Numbered from the stretch's first letter, positions 10,527 to 22,496 are shown. The stretch: 64,000 nt of DNA from Parasponia andersonii (GCA_002914805.1 JXTB01000169.1:540950-604949); one strand, 5' to 3'. Numbers and translations are program-made. Notes: a model not told the origin generated them from the sequence alone.

Positions 10527-11222
10527 TGTTGTGCGGTCTAAAATCCTATATATTGGTCAATACCATAAAGGGAAAAGTTAACCAAGTGAGTGTCAGGTCG
10601 CATGAGTAAGATTAAGTGCGACCTCTTCCAAAAAAGTTACGTGTGACCTCCACCGCATAAGTTAGTGCGACCTCCTCCGAACGAGTTAAGTGCGACCAGA
10701 ATGAAAAGGAGACTAGTCTATGCTTCGTCAAAAGGGTAATCTATAAAGAAAGAAAAACAAAAGTTTCTCTTTAAAGATCGACCAGTCATCTCATTTAAGT
10801 GATTACTCAGTTATATTGTTACTCAAATTGTATTGCTCGATTATACAGTTACCCATTCTCACAATTGGGAAACATTGAGCTATCCTCACCTATATAAAGG
10901 GAGTTCAATGTTTCAGTGAGGGATCTGAGACTTTTTCTGATCTTGAGAGGCTGGGAGATCTTTGATCCTTTCTTGATCTTTGAAATCTTTTGAAAACCTT
11001 TTAAACTCTTGCTTTTTCTTTCCAGACAACACATTGTAATTTTGAGCTCTTGTAATTCTCCAGAAAATAGTAAAAAACAGTGGACGAAGGCTCATCTTTT
11101 TTGGGGTTGAACCACTATAAAATTCTTATCTCTTTATTTGCTTTAGTAAATTAATCCTTTTCACACACAAGTCACATCTTGCAATTTTCCTAAATTTATT
11201 GTTGACAAAACCTCCATCAACA
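10527..11222 (+). repeat. 3' LTR of gypsy element 1
   Basis: 696 bp, TGTTG...CAACA. It holds three full copies of the 25-bp GTGCGACC unit and an intact TATATAAAGG at 10891-10900. The 5-bp duplication GTCAT follows at 11223-11227. Confidence 0.9.
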
Positions 11223-11363
11223 GTCATCAACCTAAATTTTTCTTATGATAATGAATCGGTGCTGGTTATATAGTTGTGACAATGGATTGTGTCCAGTCCA
11301 GGCATGTCGTACTGCTAAGTTTGATGAGTCTAGTCTAACACTATAGCGAGCATGAAATGATAT

Positions 11364-11757
11364 GGAGAAATTTACACTTAGTACATGTTTTTGTGTCTCA
11401 TATTTCATAAATATATATTTTAATTTTTTTTTAAAATACCTATTTTTGTGGTATACATTTTGAATATAAAATATGTATGGTATATATTTATAATGTGAAA
11501 TTTTATTTTAGTTTCATTTATTATATAAATTTACGCTACGATATAGATTTTGAAACATATATTGATCTTTAGATATAATTTTTATGTATAAAATGTATAC
11601 CGTGATGTATATATATATATACCGATCTTTAGTTATAATTTTGATATATGAAATATATACCGCAATATATGTATTTGTACATTTCAAAATCTATACCATA
11701 CTGTAAATTTCTACAATAAATATATACCACAAAAATAGGTATTTATAAATTTTTCCC
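11364..11757. mobile_element. Palindromic AT-rich element
   Basis: A left arm (GGAGAAATTTAC... then AATACCTATTTTTGTGGTAT) is answered by its complement on the right (ATACCACAAAAATAGGTATT then AAATTTTTCCC). Between the arms, a 20-bp word around GATCTTTAGATATAATTTT is repeated directly at about 11557 and 11624, each followed by a TATACCG word. The layout is that of a foldback or MITE-like element. No coding capacity and no clear target duplication were found. Confidence 0.5.
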
Positions 11758-12024
11758 AATGACTAATGGAGCTTATAGAAATATGACTAAAATTTGGGCC
11801 TAATTTAATTAAATATTCATTTGTCAAAGGTATACTTAAATTTTAGTCATTGTAGTTTTGTCCAATTTGATAGAATTATTTAAATTATTGTTATTGTAGT
11901 TAATTTTATATCGTATGTTGATTATCAGATATATTATCTACAATAAAATGGCAGTCTTAAAACAACTAATTAGTTATACACTTTGGCATCTAGACCTAAT
12001 TTAAATATTTTGTCTTACTCAATA

Positions 12025-12650
12025 TGTGTTGTAAACGGTGTCTGGTTTGTAGTACATAATCGAGACTCTAGACATAAAACTCAGAATTATGGTGTTTGTG
12101 TCTGCAATTTCATGGCAATACATTTTATGGGCATCTAGAAGAAATACAAGAGTTCATTTTCTTAAACCAATTTCTGTCATCTTATTTAGGTATAAATGGT
12201 TCAACACTGACCCTCGAAAGAAAAAGATACGAACAGAGAAAAATATTACTAGTATTACAATCAATTCTGAGTAGTATAAAAATGAACCTTACATTCTTGT
12301 CTTTCAAACAAAGAAAACTTTCTATATAGACGATTTGTTGCACAGCTATAACTGTAAAATAGTTGGAGACTTGTCTCGACGTAGTTGTTGGGATATTCTA
12401 GACAATGAGGACACCGATGCTGAGCTGAATGTGCTGTAGGGTTTGAACTCCTCTAATTTTATTATAACGGTTGACTTTGGACATCTGGATCCCATTTCTA
12501 TTCCTCAAGAAAACCTCATGTCTCATACTCAGGAAAACAATGTCAATACTAATTATGATATTGAACATGGGGATGATGATTTTATAAATGATATTGAACT
12601 TAAAGATAATATAATATTAGATTATGAAGAAGATGAGTTTGAGTAAGAAG
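12025..12650 (+). pseudogene. CACTA transposon ORF1 3' remnant (DUF4216-like)
   Basis: Pieces of the C-terminal DUF4216 region of a plant CACTA (En/Spm) TNP2-type transposase occur in order but in different frames: VNGVWFVVHNRDSRHKTQNY at about 12030-12090, then GNTFYGHLEEIQEF, then RYKWFNTDPRKKKIRTEKNI at 12190-12250, then YKNEPYILVFQTKKTFYID at 12275-12333 after a TAG. An acidic tail (HGDDDFINDIELKDN...EEDEFE) ends at 12644. The catalytic DDE part is not present; the fragment looks truncated on its left. Frameshifts and stops show it is dead. Confidence 0.65.
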
Positions 12651-12852
12651 ATAATGACAGTGATGATGATGTAAATGAAATCTGGTCTAGTGGTGAGTTT
12701 GATAACGATTAGGATTATTGTTTATTGTTATTCTTACTCATGTAAAAGACCTTTTTTGCTATTAATAATTGAATTTTTAGAATTTAATTTCAAAATTATT
12801 CTACATTTTTTAATTATAATATACTTGTCACTATTAAGACTTGCACATAATC

Positions 12853-14380
12853 ATGGCTACTGTTGAGCCTAATTATCATGGTGGTGATAGTGGTGTTCAC
12901 CCTCTACGACATCCTACCAGAATCCCTCAGCGATGTAAGTCAGATATTATTTGTATTATTCGTTACATATTAAATTTTATTTTTTCATTACTTTGGATAT
13001 GTCGACCCTAGCTTGTTTTCTAATATGCTTATTTATTTTGCAGATCCTACTAAGAGGAATATGATGTCAAAGAGTAAGTCATTAAATCTATATCAGCTAT
13101 TTGAGGAAAAGAAGAGGAACCTTCTTCTGATCAAATTTGACAAATTAGGAGGCACTTAGCACCCAGTCGACGACTATAAAAAATACTTCCCCCCTGTTTG
13201 ATTAGTGTGCTTGTCTGAAAGAATGTAGATTCTAAGTATAAAAATTGGAAGTCGGTTCTTGCTGAGTAGAAAAGGAAGATCATTCCTGTTGTCGAGGTAA
13301 AAAAATAAATGACATTTATTAAATATTATGAATTATGTATACAATTATAATGTAATGACAATTTTTGCAATTGTAGGAATTTTTTGAATATAAAGATCTT
13401 AACGACGACAGTGATGATTTTTGGCTAATGTCAGGGATGATATCCTTAAGATTGTGACAGATATATATAACAACTGGAATACTAAGCTTAATGAGCATTT
13501 TAGGCTCGTTGTTGGTAACAAAAATACTCTTGACTTGGCGACAACATGTTCCAAAGTGCCTAACGAGATGAATGCCACGATATGGGAGCACTATTGCGAC
13601 CTTTTTAACTCTCTAGAATTTATGGTTAGTATGTAGTTATGAATTATTCATTTATTATTAAGTAATAAAATATTATATTATAATTATTTTTTTTCCTACA
13701 GGCAATGTCTGAAAGAATGCTACAAATGGTGAGTCAATTAGCAGTGAGCAAATATGAAGCCACTTCCATTACTCACAAATGATATAAGAAGGTAATGAAA
13801 TTGTCTTTTAATACTTTTTATTTTTTAAACATTAGCTTTTAATAATAAATTATGTCCCTTTAAATATTTTTACAACACAATTCTACTACTAGTGAGCTTC
13901 AACTAGTTGCTGAGAGTTTCATAGATCACTACTTTACTGAGTGGACTGGATGGCTGAGTGCACAATTTGAGGCCAATTACGTAATCCTACTACTAGCGAG
14001 CTTCAACTAGTTGCTGAGAGTTTCAGGGATCGCTATTTCACTGAGCGGATTGGATGGCTGAGTGTACAGTTTGAGGCCAATTATATATGTCATTAATTAA
14101 TTTTTTTAATCTAAATTTCTATTTTTTTTCTACATACTAATTATAATTTTTTTTTGTAGAATAAGATGTTTGAGATTCATAACATTCAGTCTCAAGCATT
14201 TTCCCAATCTAATTCGAGCTCATCCATTTTTTGTCACTAATGCTTATATTGTGGATGAGGTTTCCGATACCCATCACAGATTTAGAAGAGGTATTGGACG
14301 TAAGTTGAGTAAGTCCACTTCCAGTATTAGATCTGCCCCACCAAAGTTTCTACCGCCAGTACCTGAGGATATCCAATGAT
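12853..14380 (+). pseudogene. CACTA second-ORF remnant (Transposase_24-like)
   Basis: An ATG at 12853 opens MATVEPNYHGGDSGVHPLRH and runs to a plausible donor (GTAAGTC at 12936), with an acceptor TTTTGCAG before 13044. Further pieces read VPNEMNATIWEHYCDLFNSL near 13556-13617 and AMSERML near 13702-13725, which match the plan of the Transposase_24 family protein (PF03004) that accompanies TNP2 in plant CACTA elements. TEWTGWLSAQFEANY occurs twice through a 104-bp tandem duplication. Stops interrupt every exon-sized piece. Its place just downstream of the DUF4216-like remnant, in the same orientation, supports one CACTA origin for both. Confidence 0.6.
13881..14088 (+). repeat. 104-bp tandem duplication inside the CACTA remnant
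   Basis: Two units (13881-13984 and 13985-14088) share CTACTACTAG(T/C)GAGCTTCAAC and GGATGGCTGAGTG with about ten differences. The length is not a multiple of three, so a duplication in a live gene would have shifted the frame. Confidence 0.8.
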
Positions 14381-14879
14381 ACATATAAGAGAGCTAGGAA
14401 TATATGATGACAGCCCAACAATGAGAGGTAGCCACTCAGGAGATGATCACTCAATAACAGTAATAAATAGAGGCTCAAACAGCACAGATAGCGTATATGC
14501 AAAGGATTTTGTCATCGTTAGTACCAGAAGTCAACATATCTACCCCTGCTCCTATCTATCTAGGGTCTACTTCGACATCGTTTAGCACGATGCCCCCGCC
14601 CCTGCTACTGCCACCTCATTTCACCCATTTTCCACCAACTCGTCAAGAAGATGATAATGAAGAAACTGAGGAAGAGAACTTAAGCTTGTATACTTTTTCT
14701 CCTTTCAAACAACTTTATATATTTTTAGTTTTTGACAATATTTTTTAATTTTAATGTCATTTAAAATATTACTTTATTAATTTTAATTACTTTTTATCAC
14801 TTAATAATTAAATATTTAAAATAATTAATTAAAAAAACCAAATCCTATATAAAGTTTAGGTTACTAAATTAATTAATTA

Positions 14880-15161
14880 TTTAATTAAAGAAAATTGGCT
14901 CTAAAGCGGTATTGACAATTGTCAGCCCTTTAAATAAAATTTGAGGGGTGACAATTTTGAAATTGTTATTGCTATTGGTCTAGCAGATGACATTTCTGTC
15001 GAGTTTTTAGTGGAGACAATTGTCGCCGCTATAAATTATCTAATATAAGGACAATGCGTGTTGCTACTTTAGTTATCTGTACTATCGAATTTTTAGCGGT
15101 GACTCTATAGTATTTAATGTGGCGACAAATGTCGCCACTCTATTCCTATTTTATTGTAGTG
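14880..15161 (+). mobile_element. Right terminus of a CACTA-type element
   Basis: The segment ends TTTTATTGTAGTG, the complement of a CACTACAATAAAA terminal repeat. Upstream lie repeated sub-terminal motifs typical of plant CACTA ends: GACAATTGTCAGCC, GACAATTGTCGCCGC and GGCGACAAATGTCGCCAC. Its position downstream of the CACTA coding remnant makes it the likely 3' end of the same element. I found no matching left end. Confidence 0.7.
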
Positions 15162-15890
15162 TATAATTTGTAGATATTTTCTTTGATTATTTGTTAGGTT
15201 TTCTTATTTAATCAAAAGTTTCATCCGATACAACTTCTTTCTAGAGAAAAAGAAAGTGACGTGGGAAGTGTGAAATTGAAGGGAGGATGAAAATGAAGAC
15301 ACAAATATATAGGATTTGATCTATAAGTTAATCTCCTCTCTTTTCTTTATTTTTCCTTCTATAAGAAACTTCTATATTATTTTTGAAGAATAAAATATTA
15401 TTTATTTCTCTCTTATTTTTTATTTTTCAAGAACTCGATGAGATATGCAAATGAAATAGATACATTAGACGGTCTAAGCAATGTCAATGTCTCAATTCAT
15501 CATTTTCTGCAAATAATCTGCTTTTTTTGTGGCCTTAAATTGCATACAATGTTTTTAATTTTGTATTTCTATAAACTGAGTTATTTTATTAATAAATAAT
15601 TATTTATTTTTATTTAATAATTTTTTATGGTCGATATTACATTAGAATTATTTTTCTATTAGAAAATAATAATTTATAACAAATTTAAACCCACGAAAAT
15701 TAATTCAATATATTTACATGCAATATGTATAAACTTTTGTAAAACAAATAGTAACTAAACGTTAGTAACAATTTTTTTGAAGACAATTACAGAAAATAAA
15801 AATAAATTCTTATTATATAATCTTTTGGTAAAAAAATAAAAACTAGCTATCAAATTTTTTGTAAGTAATTATTAACAATGAATTTTCTTG
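15162..15890. other. AT-rich DNA between two CACTA-type ends
   Basis: No gene is seen. The stretch is AT-rich with long A and T runs. It may belong to the body of the element whose right end is at 16248, but no left terminal repeat could be located. Confidence 0.3.
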
Positions 15891-16248
15891 TACTTACTAG
15901 TTTAGTGACGTTTTTCTAAATGTCATAAATATGTTTAGTAACATTTTCAAAATGCCAATAAAAGTTTTGTTTTAAACTTTTAAAAGAATTTTATTTATTA
16001 TTTTCAATAATTTGGTGACATTTGCAAGTGAAATTGATGCAATTCAATAGAATTTTTATAAATGCCACTAAAAATAATTATTTAGTGGCATTTCAAATAT
16101 CACTCGGATTTTTAGTCACACGAGCATCCTTTTCATATTTGCTAGAAATGTCACTAACTTCATAAATGCCACTAACTTCATAAATGCCACTAAAATTATG
16201 TAACAATGGCATTTTCAAATGCCATATATCAAAATTTTTGTTGTAGTG
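15891..16248 (+). mobile_element. Second CACTA-type right terminus
   Basis: It ends TTTTTGTTGTAGTG, the complement of CACTACAACAAAAA, and carries many sub-terminal words of the type AGTGGCATTT and AAATGCCACTAA in both orientations (about 15905-16210). The sub-terminal repeat word differs from that of the end at 15161 (GGCATTT rather than GGCGACA), so it belongs to a different subfamily and is probably a non-autonomous copy. Confidence 0.6.
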
Positions 16249-18349
16249 TAACATGACCTATATGTGTTTGTGGTGTTCATATTATATTTGTAGTTATGCT
16301 TCCTTTTGTTGAATAATTTTCCTCTTTGGAAGAGAAAAGGTACATACAAATGGAAATCCTTGCATTTATTTATTTAATTCTTCAATCTTTAGTTCTCTAA
16401 GAGTGCGAGTGTGTGTCAATTGTATTTTTCATTTTTTATTCATTTTAGTTTTGAAAATTATCCTTAAGTGAAATAGATGAATGCACAAAATTAGGTATTT
16501 GTGGAATAGGAGAAATGTGCGAAAAAAAAAATGTAAGCTTTAAAATTACTTTCGTTGTGATATAAAGCAAAAATTTAAGTTTTAAAATTACTTTCGTCGT
16601 GATGTAATTTATTTTTTTTAATGTATATAGTCCAATTCCGATGAATTTAGAACTTCTCATACTCTTTTATTGAGAACTTGACTAGTCTAGGAGTAACGTG
16701 GACTAAAAATGAAATTTTTAGGAATCATTTGAAAAATTACTTTCAATTTTCACAATTGTATTTGTGATGGATTGGCCGTGTCAGTGTGATGACCGTGGTG
16801 CAAGTGCAGCAAGTCCAAGTACATGAGCCTCACCTTTACTAGAAAGTTATGAAATTATCAAAATATTTAACCTCAAAACATTGTAGTTGTCTAAAGTCGC
16901 CTTGTAATAATCAGTTTCTGATTATGTTTAAACATGGAGGGATGCTGCTGCACATTTCAAATTCCTAAAAACACATATAAAGAAATGGTATATGCAAATT
17001 AATTCGTTGTATAATACTATGTGGACCACACCACAAAGTGACCCACTGATTGGCCCAACAACGAGCCGAATGTGGGTTCCACTTTTATTTTATAATGTGA
17101 AGAGCGCCATAAATTATGACGCAGAATATAATGGACCACCATCTTTATTGCCTAAAAAGCTTAGAATAGAATGTAGCACAGCCCATTGGTTGCACGTTAA
17201 ACAGCCTTAATTAAACAAATATTTTGGTATCTCCCTTGAGAATCTTCTCGAGATTAAAGCACGTGACCAAGATCAAGCGGTCGAGACCAGTTAGATTTGT
17301 TTACTCCAACCTATGATGATATCTTAAATAATCTCTTAATTTACAGCTCTTATTTAATTAATATTTTAATCTCCTCGTGTCCATTCCTATATATATACAC
17401 TCAGGAAAAAGAGAAAGAGGCCCAAAAATTATATTATAAATTAATTATTTATATGGATTTTTTAATATTAATAAATATTGTAATTAAAAATATTAGTAGT
17501 GTTTCAAGTTCAATGCTGAAGATAATAGGCAATTCTGAAAAAATATCTATGTATATATGTCGACACTTTTTTTTCCCCTTCTAATCTTGTGTTACTTATT
17601 CTCTTGTATGTAACTATGTGGGAGAGTTAGGTGACAGCAAATGAATAAAATAATATTGGGGACAAAAAGCTGCAAACCCAGCCTTTTTCCAAAACAGTAA
17701 GGTTAGGGAGAGAGGCCACTTTTTGCATGAAAATAAGTTAAAAGAAATATTCTTCAAAGATTGATTAGATTGGGGAATTAGATTCCTCACCACCAACCTT
17801 AAAATTAAATTTTTGGGATTTTTTCTACTCTCCTTAAATCAGTCACATGATACAGGATAACAGGTCGATCATTTGATTCATTACAGTTGCATGCATGATT
17901 ATGGACTACTACTGGTACTCCTCTCCACTCTCCGGAAATAACAAATTTTTATTTCTTTTATTTGTTATTCCCTAATTTATAGGACTTCACAACTAAGATA
18001 TTGAGTTCATGTTCCTAGTCTTTCGTGAAGTTCCACACGTAGGTAATCGTCTAGAATTTATTTCCTACAAATGGTTACTTTTTGGGTACGATTTAATGCT
18101 ATATGACATTTTAAGGTGTGAAACATTGCACGATGTGTCTATTTTTCAAAAACGATAAAATGATACCTCAAGTAAGAATTGGAGTTGGAACTAGTACGGG
18201 ACCTAGTGTATTAATTTCAACTTTCAATGAAAATTTGACATCTAATATAGTATTTAGCACCTTAAGTTATTTTATAGTATTATTCCTTGGGTATAGTTCT
18301 ATACATATATCTTTTTCTTCTCTTATTTGTTTTTTATTTTTAATTTATT
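16249..18349. other. Intergenic DNA without a supported gene
   Basis: Short open frames occur but none resembles a known protein or has a plausible start and splice context. An imperfect tandem duplication of about 43 bp (TTAAAATTACTTTCGT(T/C)GTGAT) lies at about 16540-16610. The segment 16990-17290 is less AT-rich and has CACGTGAC and CCATTGG words, but I cannot tie it to a gene. Confidence 0.35.
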
Positions 18350-18412
18350 AGAGTGAGGATTTGAACTCTACACCTCAACATTGTACTCCACTTTCATTTG
18401 AGCTAGATGCAG
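18300..18412 (-). mobile_element. Candidate tRNA-derived SINE
   Basis: On the minus strand a tRNA-like head starts near 18412: an A-box-like TAGCTCAAATGAAAGTGG and, about 30 bases later, a B-box-like GAGTTCAAATCCTCAC (18368-18353). It is followed by an A-rich tail (TAAATTAAAAATAAAAAACAAA). Spacing and order are those of a polymerase III internal promoter. I found no clear target duplication, so this is a candidate only. Confidence 0.4.
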
Positions 18413-18593
18413 TATAGTTTTCTAAGAAAAGATAATTAGGTCTTAATAGTGTATGGTTACGAAGATTTTTATAATTAATTAATAAAAGGAAAGAAACTAA
18501 AAAATATTTGCATTGATGACCGGCTAGGCCATTTTGATTAGCGAAATGTATACATTACGCACACACATAACATTAAAAAATATATATATATAT

Positions 18594-18801
18594 GGTTGCC
18601 AATCCAATATGTATTTTTTTTTTTTACCTATAGGTAAGTTTTTTTTTTTAGCCGTTGGATTACTATCTAATAGTAATCCAATGGCTATAATAAAGTACAT
18701 AAAAAGACGTGTATCATTAATACTTTTTCTTTCTCTTATTTTTTATAATAAAAAAATATGCATGCTAAATTTTCGTTGGCCAAATTAATACCTATGTATA
18801 G
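18594..18801 (+). mobile_element. (TA)n-flanked MITE, copy 4 (right-truncated)
   Basis: It follows (TA)n and begins GGTTGCCAATCCAATATG. It carries the GCCGTTGGATTAC palindrome, AAAAAGACGTGTATCATTAA and ATGCATGCTAAATTTTCGTT. Homology stops at CCTATGTATAG, before the right terminal repeat, so the right end has been lost. Confidence 0.7.
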
Positions 18802-20250
18802 AGAACAACTGAGCAAGCTTTGATTTTACAGCTATGTACAAATATGAAATATAATATATATTGTTAACTTAATATATCTCGGTCATATTTATTAATCTGT
18901 AAATAAAATGAGTTGGAAAGAAAATGGAAAGTATTACGGATGTAAATGGAGAGGATGTAAACGGGGAGGGGACAAGTAATGCCCTCCCATCTTCCTCCAT
19001 GCCCCCCATATTCTTCCCCTATCCTTATATAAACGGGTGGAGAGTTGGGTTAGGCATTCTGATGGGAAGCTGCCATATTGGTAAAATAAAGGAAAATAAA
19101 ACAAAACAAACTAATACCATAATAATTAATATTTTACTGTGCTAATACTGTAATATTGTTCATAAATGATAATTTTTTTAAAATTGTCATTAATTGTGTA
19201 TATATAATATCAATTATAAAAATATATATTAATTTTAAAAAATAAGTATAGGGGGCGGGTTAGGGGGTTCCCTCCTGACACACATATAATACTGCATCAA
19301 AGTCCTATCAATATTGGTCATTGGCTTACATATTTGTGGAGTACCATAGTTATTTAATGTCCTTTTCTTTTGTTTGCCAGATATTCAACCAATAATTGAG
19401 GATTATTAACATGTACAGTAATATGTATCATATATGTAGGTCGAAGTTTATATTTACACTAACATGTAATTAGCGTTATGAAGTTTAGCAAAAAGAAGAA
19501 AAAGAAAAAATAAATAAAGAAGACGTATAAATATTATGATAGGAACGTGTCAAATCCTTCATCAGGAAAAAAGAAAAGAAAAGAAAAGAAAAGAAAGACG
19601 AGACGATAAAAAATCGTCGTAATATCTAAGTTCACTTCCGCATATATGATATGTGAATATTCTGATTAATTCATCAGTTTTCAACCACGATATACCGTAT
19701 ACTTCCAGATTTATTTAGAACCACAACTTATGACAAACATGTATATTCCTATATCCAAATTATGGACCGTTGTGCCTTCATGATGTATATATAAGAACTG
19801 AAATGCGAAAAGCTAGCTAGCCTTTGAGCTCCGTGGGTGGTTATGTACCGAAATATTGTTCCACACTAACTAAAAATATATATATATATACGCACATCCT
19901 TGAAGAATATTCTTGTGAAATTTCTATATAATAAATTAATATGGAAAATTGACCTTATTTTTGTCCTCTCGAAAGTGATATTAATAATTTTTTAATGGCA
20001 AACCCTCTACCTTCTCAAACAAGAATCAATTCCTTATGAAAGGTAAATATGTATTGTGAAAATTGCTAAAATACTTGGGCCGTAAAATTATTTCTTTGGT
20101 GGCTATGTATATATATTATGTAGGATAATAATGTTTAAAAGATGTATACATATCCTAAATTAGAGAATCTAATGAAAACGCGTTGGTAGAGATCACATTA
20201 TAGGACAACGGTGTCCCAATATCGAGGATTGCTATCCAATATCTATTAAA
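18802..20250. other. Intergenic DNA without a supported gene
   Basis: No gene is seen. A G-rich stretch lies at about 18950-19035 and another at 19248-19275 (GGGGGCGGGTTAGGGGG) in otherwise AT-rich DNA. A run of AAAAG repeats at about 19565-19597 is followed by a small hairpin, ACGATAAAAAATCGT. Confidence 0.35.
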
Positions 20251-20265
20251 TTTGTTATTTAATAA

Positions 20266-20571
20266 CCAAATTTAATAACCACCGAATAAGTGACTTAGCG
20301 ACAACATAGTTATCCTGAAAGCTGAAAATCGCGAGTTCGAAATTAGGTGGTTCCTCTACCTCATAGTTCTTGAACGAGGTTAGAACTCCTATGATCACAC
20401 CCAAACTATCCTGAAAGCTGAAAATCGCGGGTTCGAAATTAGGTGGTTCCTCTACCTCATAGTTCTTGAACGAGGTTAGAACTCCTATGGTCACACCCAA
20501 ATCTATGGTCACACTCAAAGAGAATAGCCATGCAAGTTGCTCCCTTCTCCCCTTTTAGTTATAAAAAAAAC
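20266..20571 (+). mobile_element. SINE candidate with internal tandem duplication
   Basis: Flanked by a perfect 15-bp direct repeat, TTTGTTATTTAATAA, at 20251-20265 and 20572-20586. The body ends CTTTTAGTTATAAAAAAAAC, an A-rich tail typical of plant SINEs. A tRNA-like B box (GCG(A/G)GTTCGAAATTAGG) occurs twice because a 96-bp unit (20311-20406 and 20407-20502) is duplicated in tandem. Long target duplication plus A-tail indicates insertion by LINE-type reverse transcription. The A box is weak. The 87-residue open frame on the opposite strand is only a by-product of the in-phase 96-bp repeat. Confidence 0.65.
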
Positions 20572-20586
20572 TTTGTTATTTAATAA

Positions 20587-21137
20587 AAGTCACTTCACAT
20601 TCATGCTTTGCACGTGTCCTCTCTCACCAATCAGTCTCCATAGACATTGATTTTAGCCAGGTTAGGTTCCAGCTATATCTTTTTTCTTGTATATTTTCTT
20701 TGAATAATCATATAGCTCTCTAGCTCCAAAGTCTGAGATTTTTCTTGAAAAATGAATAAGAAAATAGACCAATAGATAATGATGATATGTATTACCGTGT
20801 ACATGTTCACATACCAATCCATTATTGTTTAGGATCTTTCCTGTGGAATTAATCCTAAGTTATAATATTTGAAGAAGGCAACCTTTATAATAACAAGCAC
20901 AAGATTTTCGTTAGAAAATAAAAATAGTTAAAAATCATGCCAACTATACCACAATTCCATTTATTTGTTTAATTGTAGAATTATACTAATTAAGTGCAAT
21001 ATCATTCATCCACAAAAGTAGCATCAGTTAATTATTGGTTTATCATGTCTGTCTATTATTTTTTCATGATGACTTTTGTTTATAGGTATATATAATATAT
21101 ATCAAGACGTAGAGTTATAAACCAAGGCAGTTAAATT

Positions 21138-21181
<44 letters not shown>

Positions 21182-22096
21182 TAATGATAATGCCTTTATA
21201 CCCCACATATTAGTTTTTATATTGCATCACAATAAAAAGAAAAAAAGAAAAGAAAATAATTTCATGCAAGTTATAACCTGTTCAAGCCAGAAAAAAGAAC
21301 AAAACAAATAATATAATTTATTCATGATCAAGACCGTTCATTTCATATAAGGGCATGATCAAGACAATACATATATATATTAGCCAACAACAGAATGTCT
21401 GATCTTTATGCCAAAATATCCATCCACCAGGTGGGGAAGTACATTCGTAGAATCGGACTGTCACATTTCTTATCTTTAGAACGCTCCAGATTTGATGCAG
21501 TTTGCATAATATTCATCGTCGAATAATATGTCTCTATTTGTTTGTCATATGTCCTAGAGTAATGTTATTGGCTACGATGCTTAACACTACCTGATATTTT
21601 AGTTTTTTACTCGCTAATTCTAATTATATTTTAGGTAGACATATGAGACTCAATTTATTAATTAGAATCATCAGTAATAGACTGACATGTCATTATGGCG
21701 TGATGCTCTATATTACTGCTTTATTTTTTGGTACTTATTAATTATATTTTATTTTTAATTAGGAAAATATAGATCAATAAATATAGGTTACTCTGCTTCT
21801 TTTCAAGGTAAACTGTAGAGAATTTATTGGATAGACAAAATACAAAGCATGAAAATAGAACCCCCCAAAAAAAAAAATCTGAGTCCATAATGTCTTGCCA
21901 TATAGAACTGAGAACTTCATTAACATAAACTTTAGGCCTCATTTACATATGGTGGGGACCTTGGTGAAAAGAAAATAAAATGGGGATACATATATACATG
22001 TATATATGCATATGCATACATGGCAAAATTATATCTGATATTTGTTGTTGTAACTAAAATATATAGTGACACTGTACAGTCTTAAAATGCTTATAT
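20587..22096. other. Intergenic DNA without a supported gene
   Basis: No gene is seen. A long (TA)n microsatellite lies at 21142-21179, and AAAGAAAA-type runs at 21235-21260. Confidence 0.4.
21142..21179. repeat. (TA)n microsatellite
   Basis: About nineteen uninterrupted TA dinucleotides. Runs of this kind are the sites next to which the MITE family of this window is found, but no MITE lies here. Confidence 0.95.
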
Positions 22097-22496
22097 TAAG
22101 GCCATCTCTAACTAAAGGCAAAATATTGTTTATGCCAGAAATAGAGTGGGCCAGGCCCTCTAACCAAGCGGCAAATCCTGTGGCAAAATTCTCAGGAGCT
22201 GCAGTATCGCACCATTAACAGTAGTAAATGGCGCACAACGTTATATTTTTTTTTCTTTTTTTTTTGTTCAACTTCCAAAAATATCCTCTTCTAAATGCTT
22301 AATTTATATAGAAAATTAAAGGTAAAAAATAAATTTGAGTAAAAAATAGAGAGAATATTCTTTGTTTTTTAGTATAAAGAATATTCTTTTTGATAGATAA
22401 TTTTTTTTAATATAGTATTTAGAATAATGAGTTGAAGATGAAAAATAAATATAAAATAAAGTTGTTATATTTTAAAATTATGGTAACTGCAAATAA

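Larger units (their letters stand above)
2670..11222 (+). mobile_element. Ty3/gypsy Tat-lineage LTR retrotransposon, element 1 (internally deleted)
   Basis: A complete insertion of 8,553 bp. The LTRs begin TGTTGTGCGG; the 3' LTR ends CATCAACA, while the 5' LTR end has decayed to CAATA. The 5-bp target duplication GTCAT lies at 2665-2669 and 11223-11227. In order it holds the 5' LTR, a primer-binding region, gag, protease, the start of the RT region, a deletion junction near 6205-6220, the integrase C-terminal tail, a minisatellite, an antisense gene, a polypurine tract and the 3' LTR. Compared with the related element at 36024-47116 it lacks about 2.7 kb (RT, both RNase H domains, integrase core). 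The LTRs differ at roughly 35 sites by eye, about 5 percent, so the insertion is old. It cannot transpose with its own enzymes. Confidence 0.9.

Noticed and set aside
18924..19145. A 73-codon frame with VNGEDVNGEG
   Set aside because: It comes from a short GGATGTAAA-type repeat and a G-rich stretch, with no protein-family resemblance.
20330..20350. tRNA gene suggested by a GTTCGAA loop
   Set aside because: No cloverleaf can be formed around it; the B-box-like word fits a SINE head better.
20255..20518. An 87-residue minus-strand frame with a repeated 32-residue segment
   Set aside because: The repeat in the protein comes from the in-phase 96-bp tandem duplication inside a SINE-like element with target duplications; there is no independent sign of coding.
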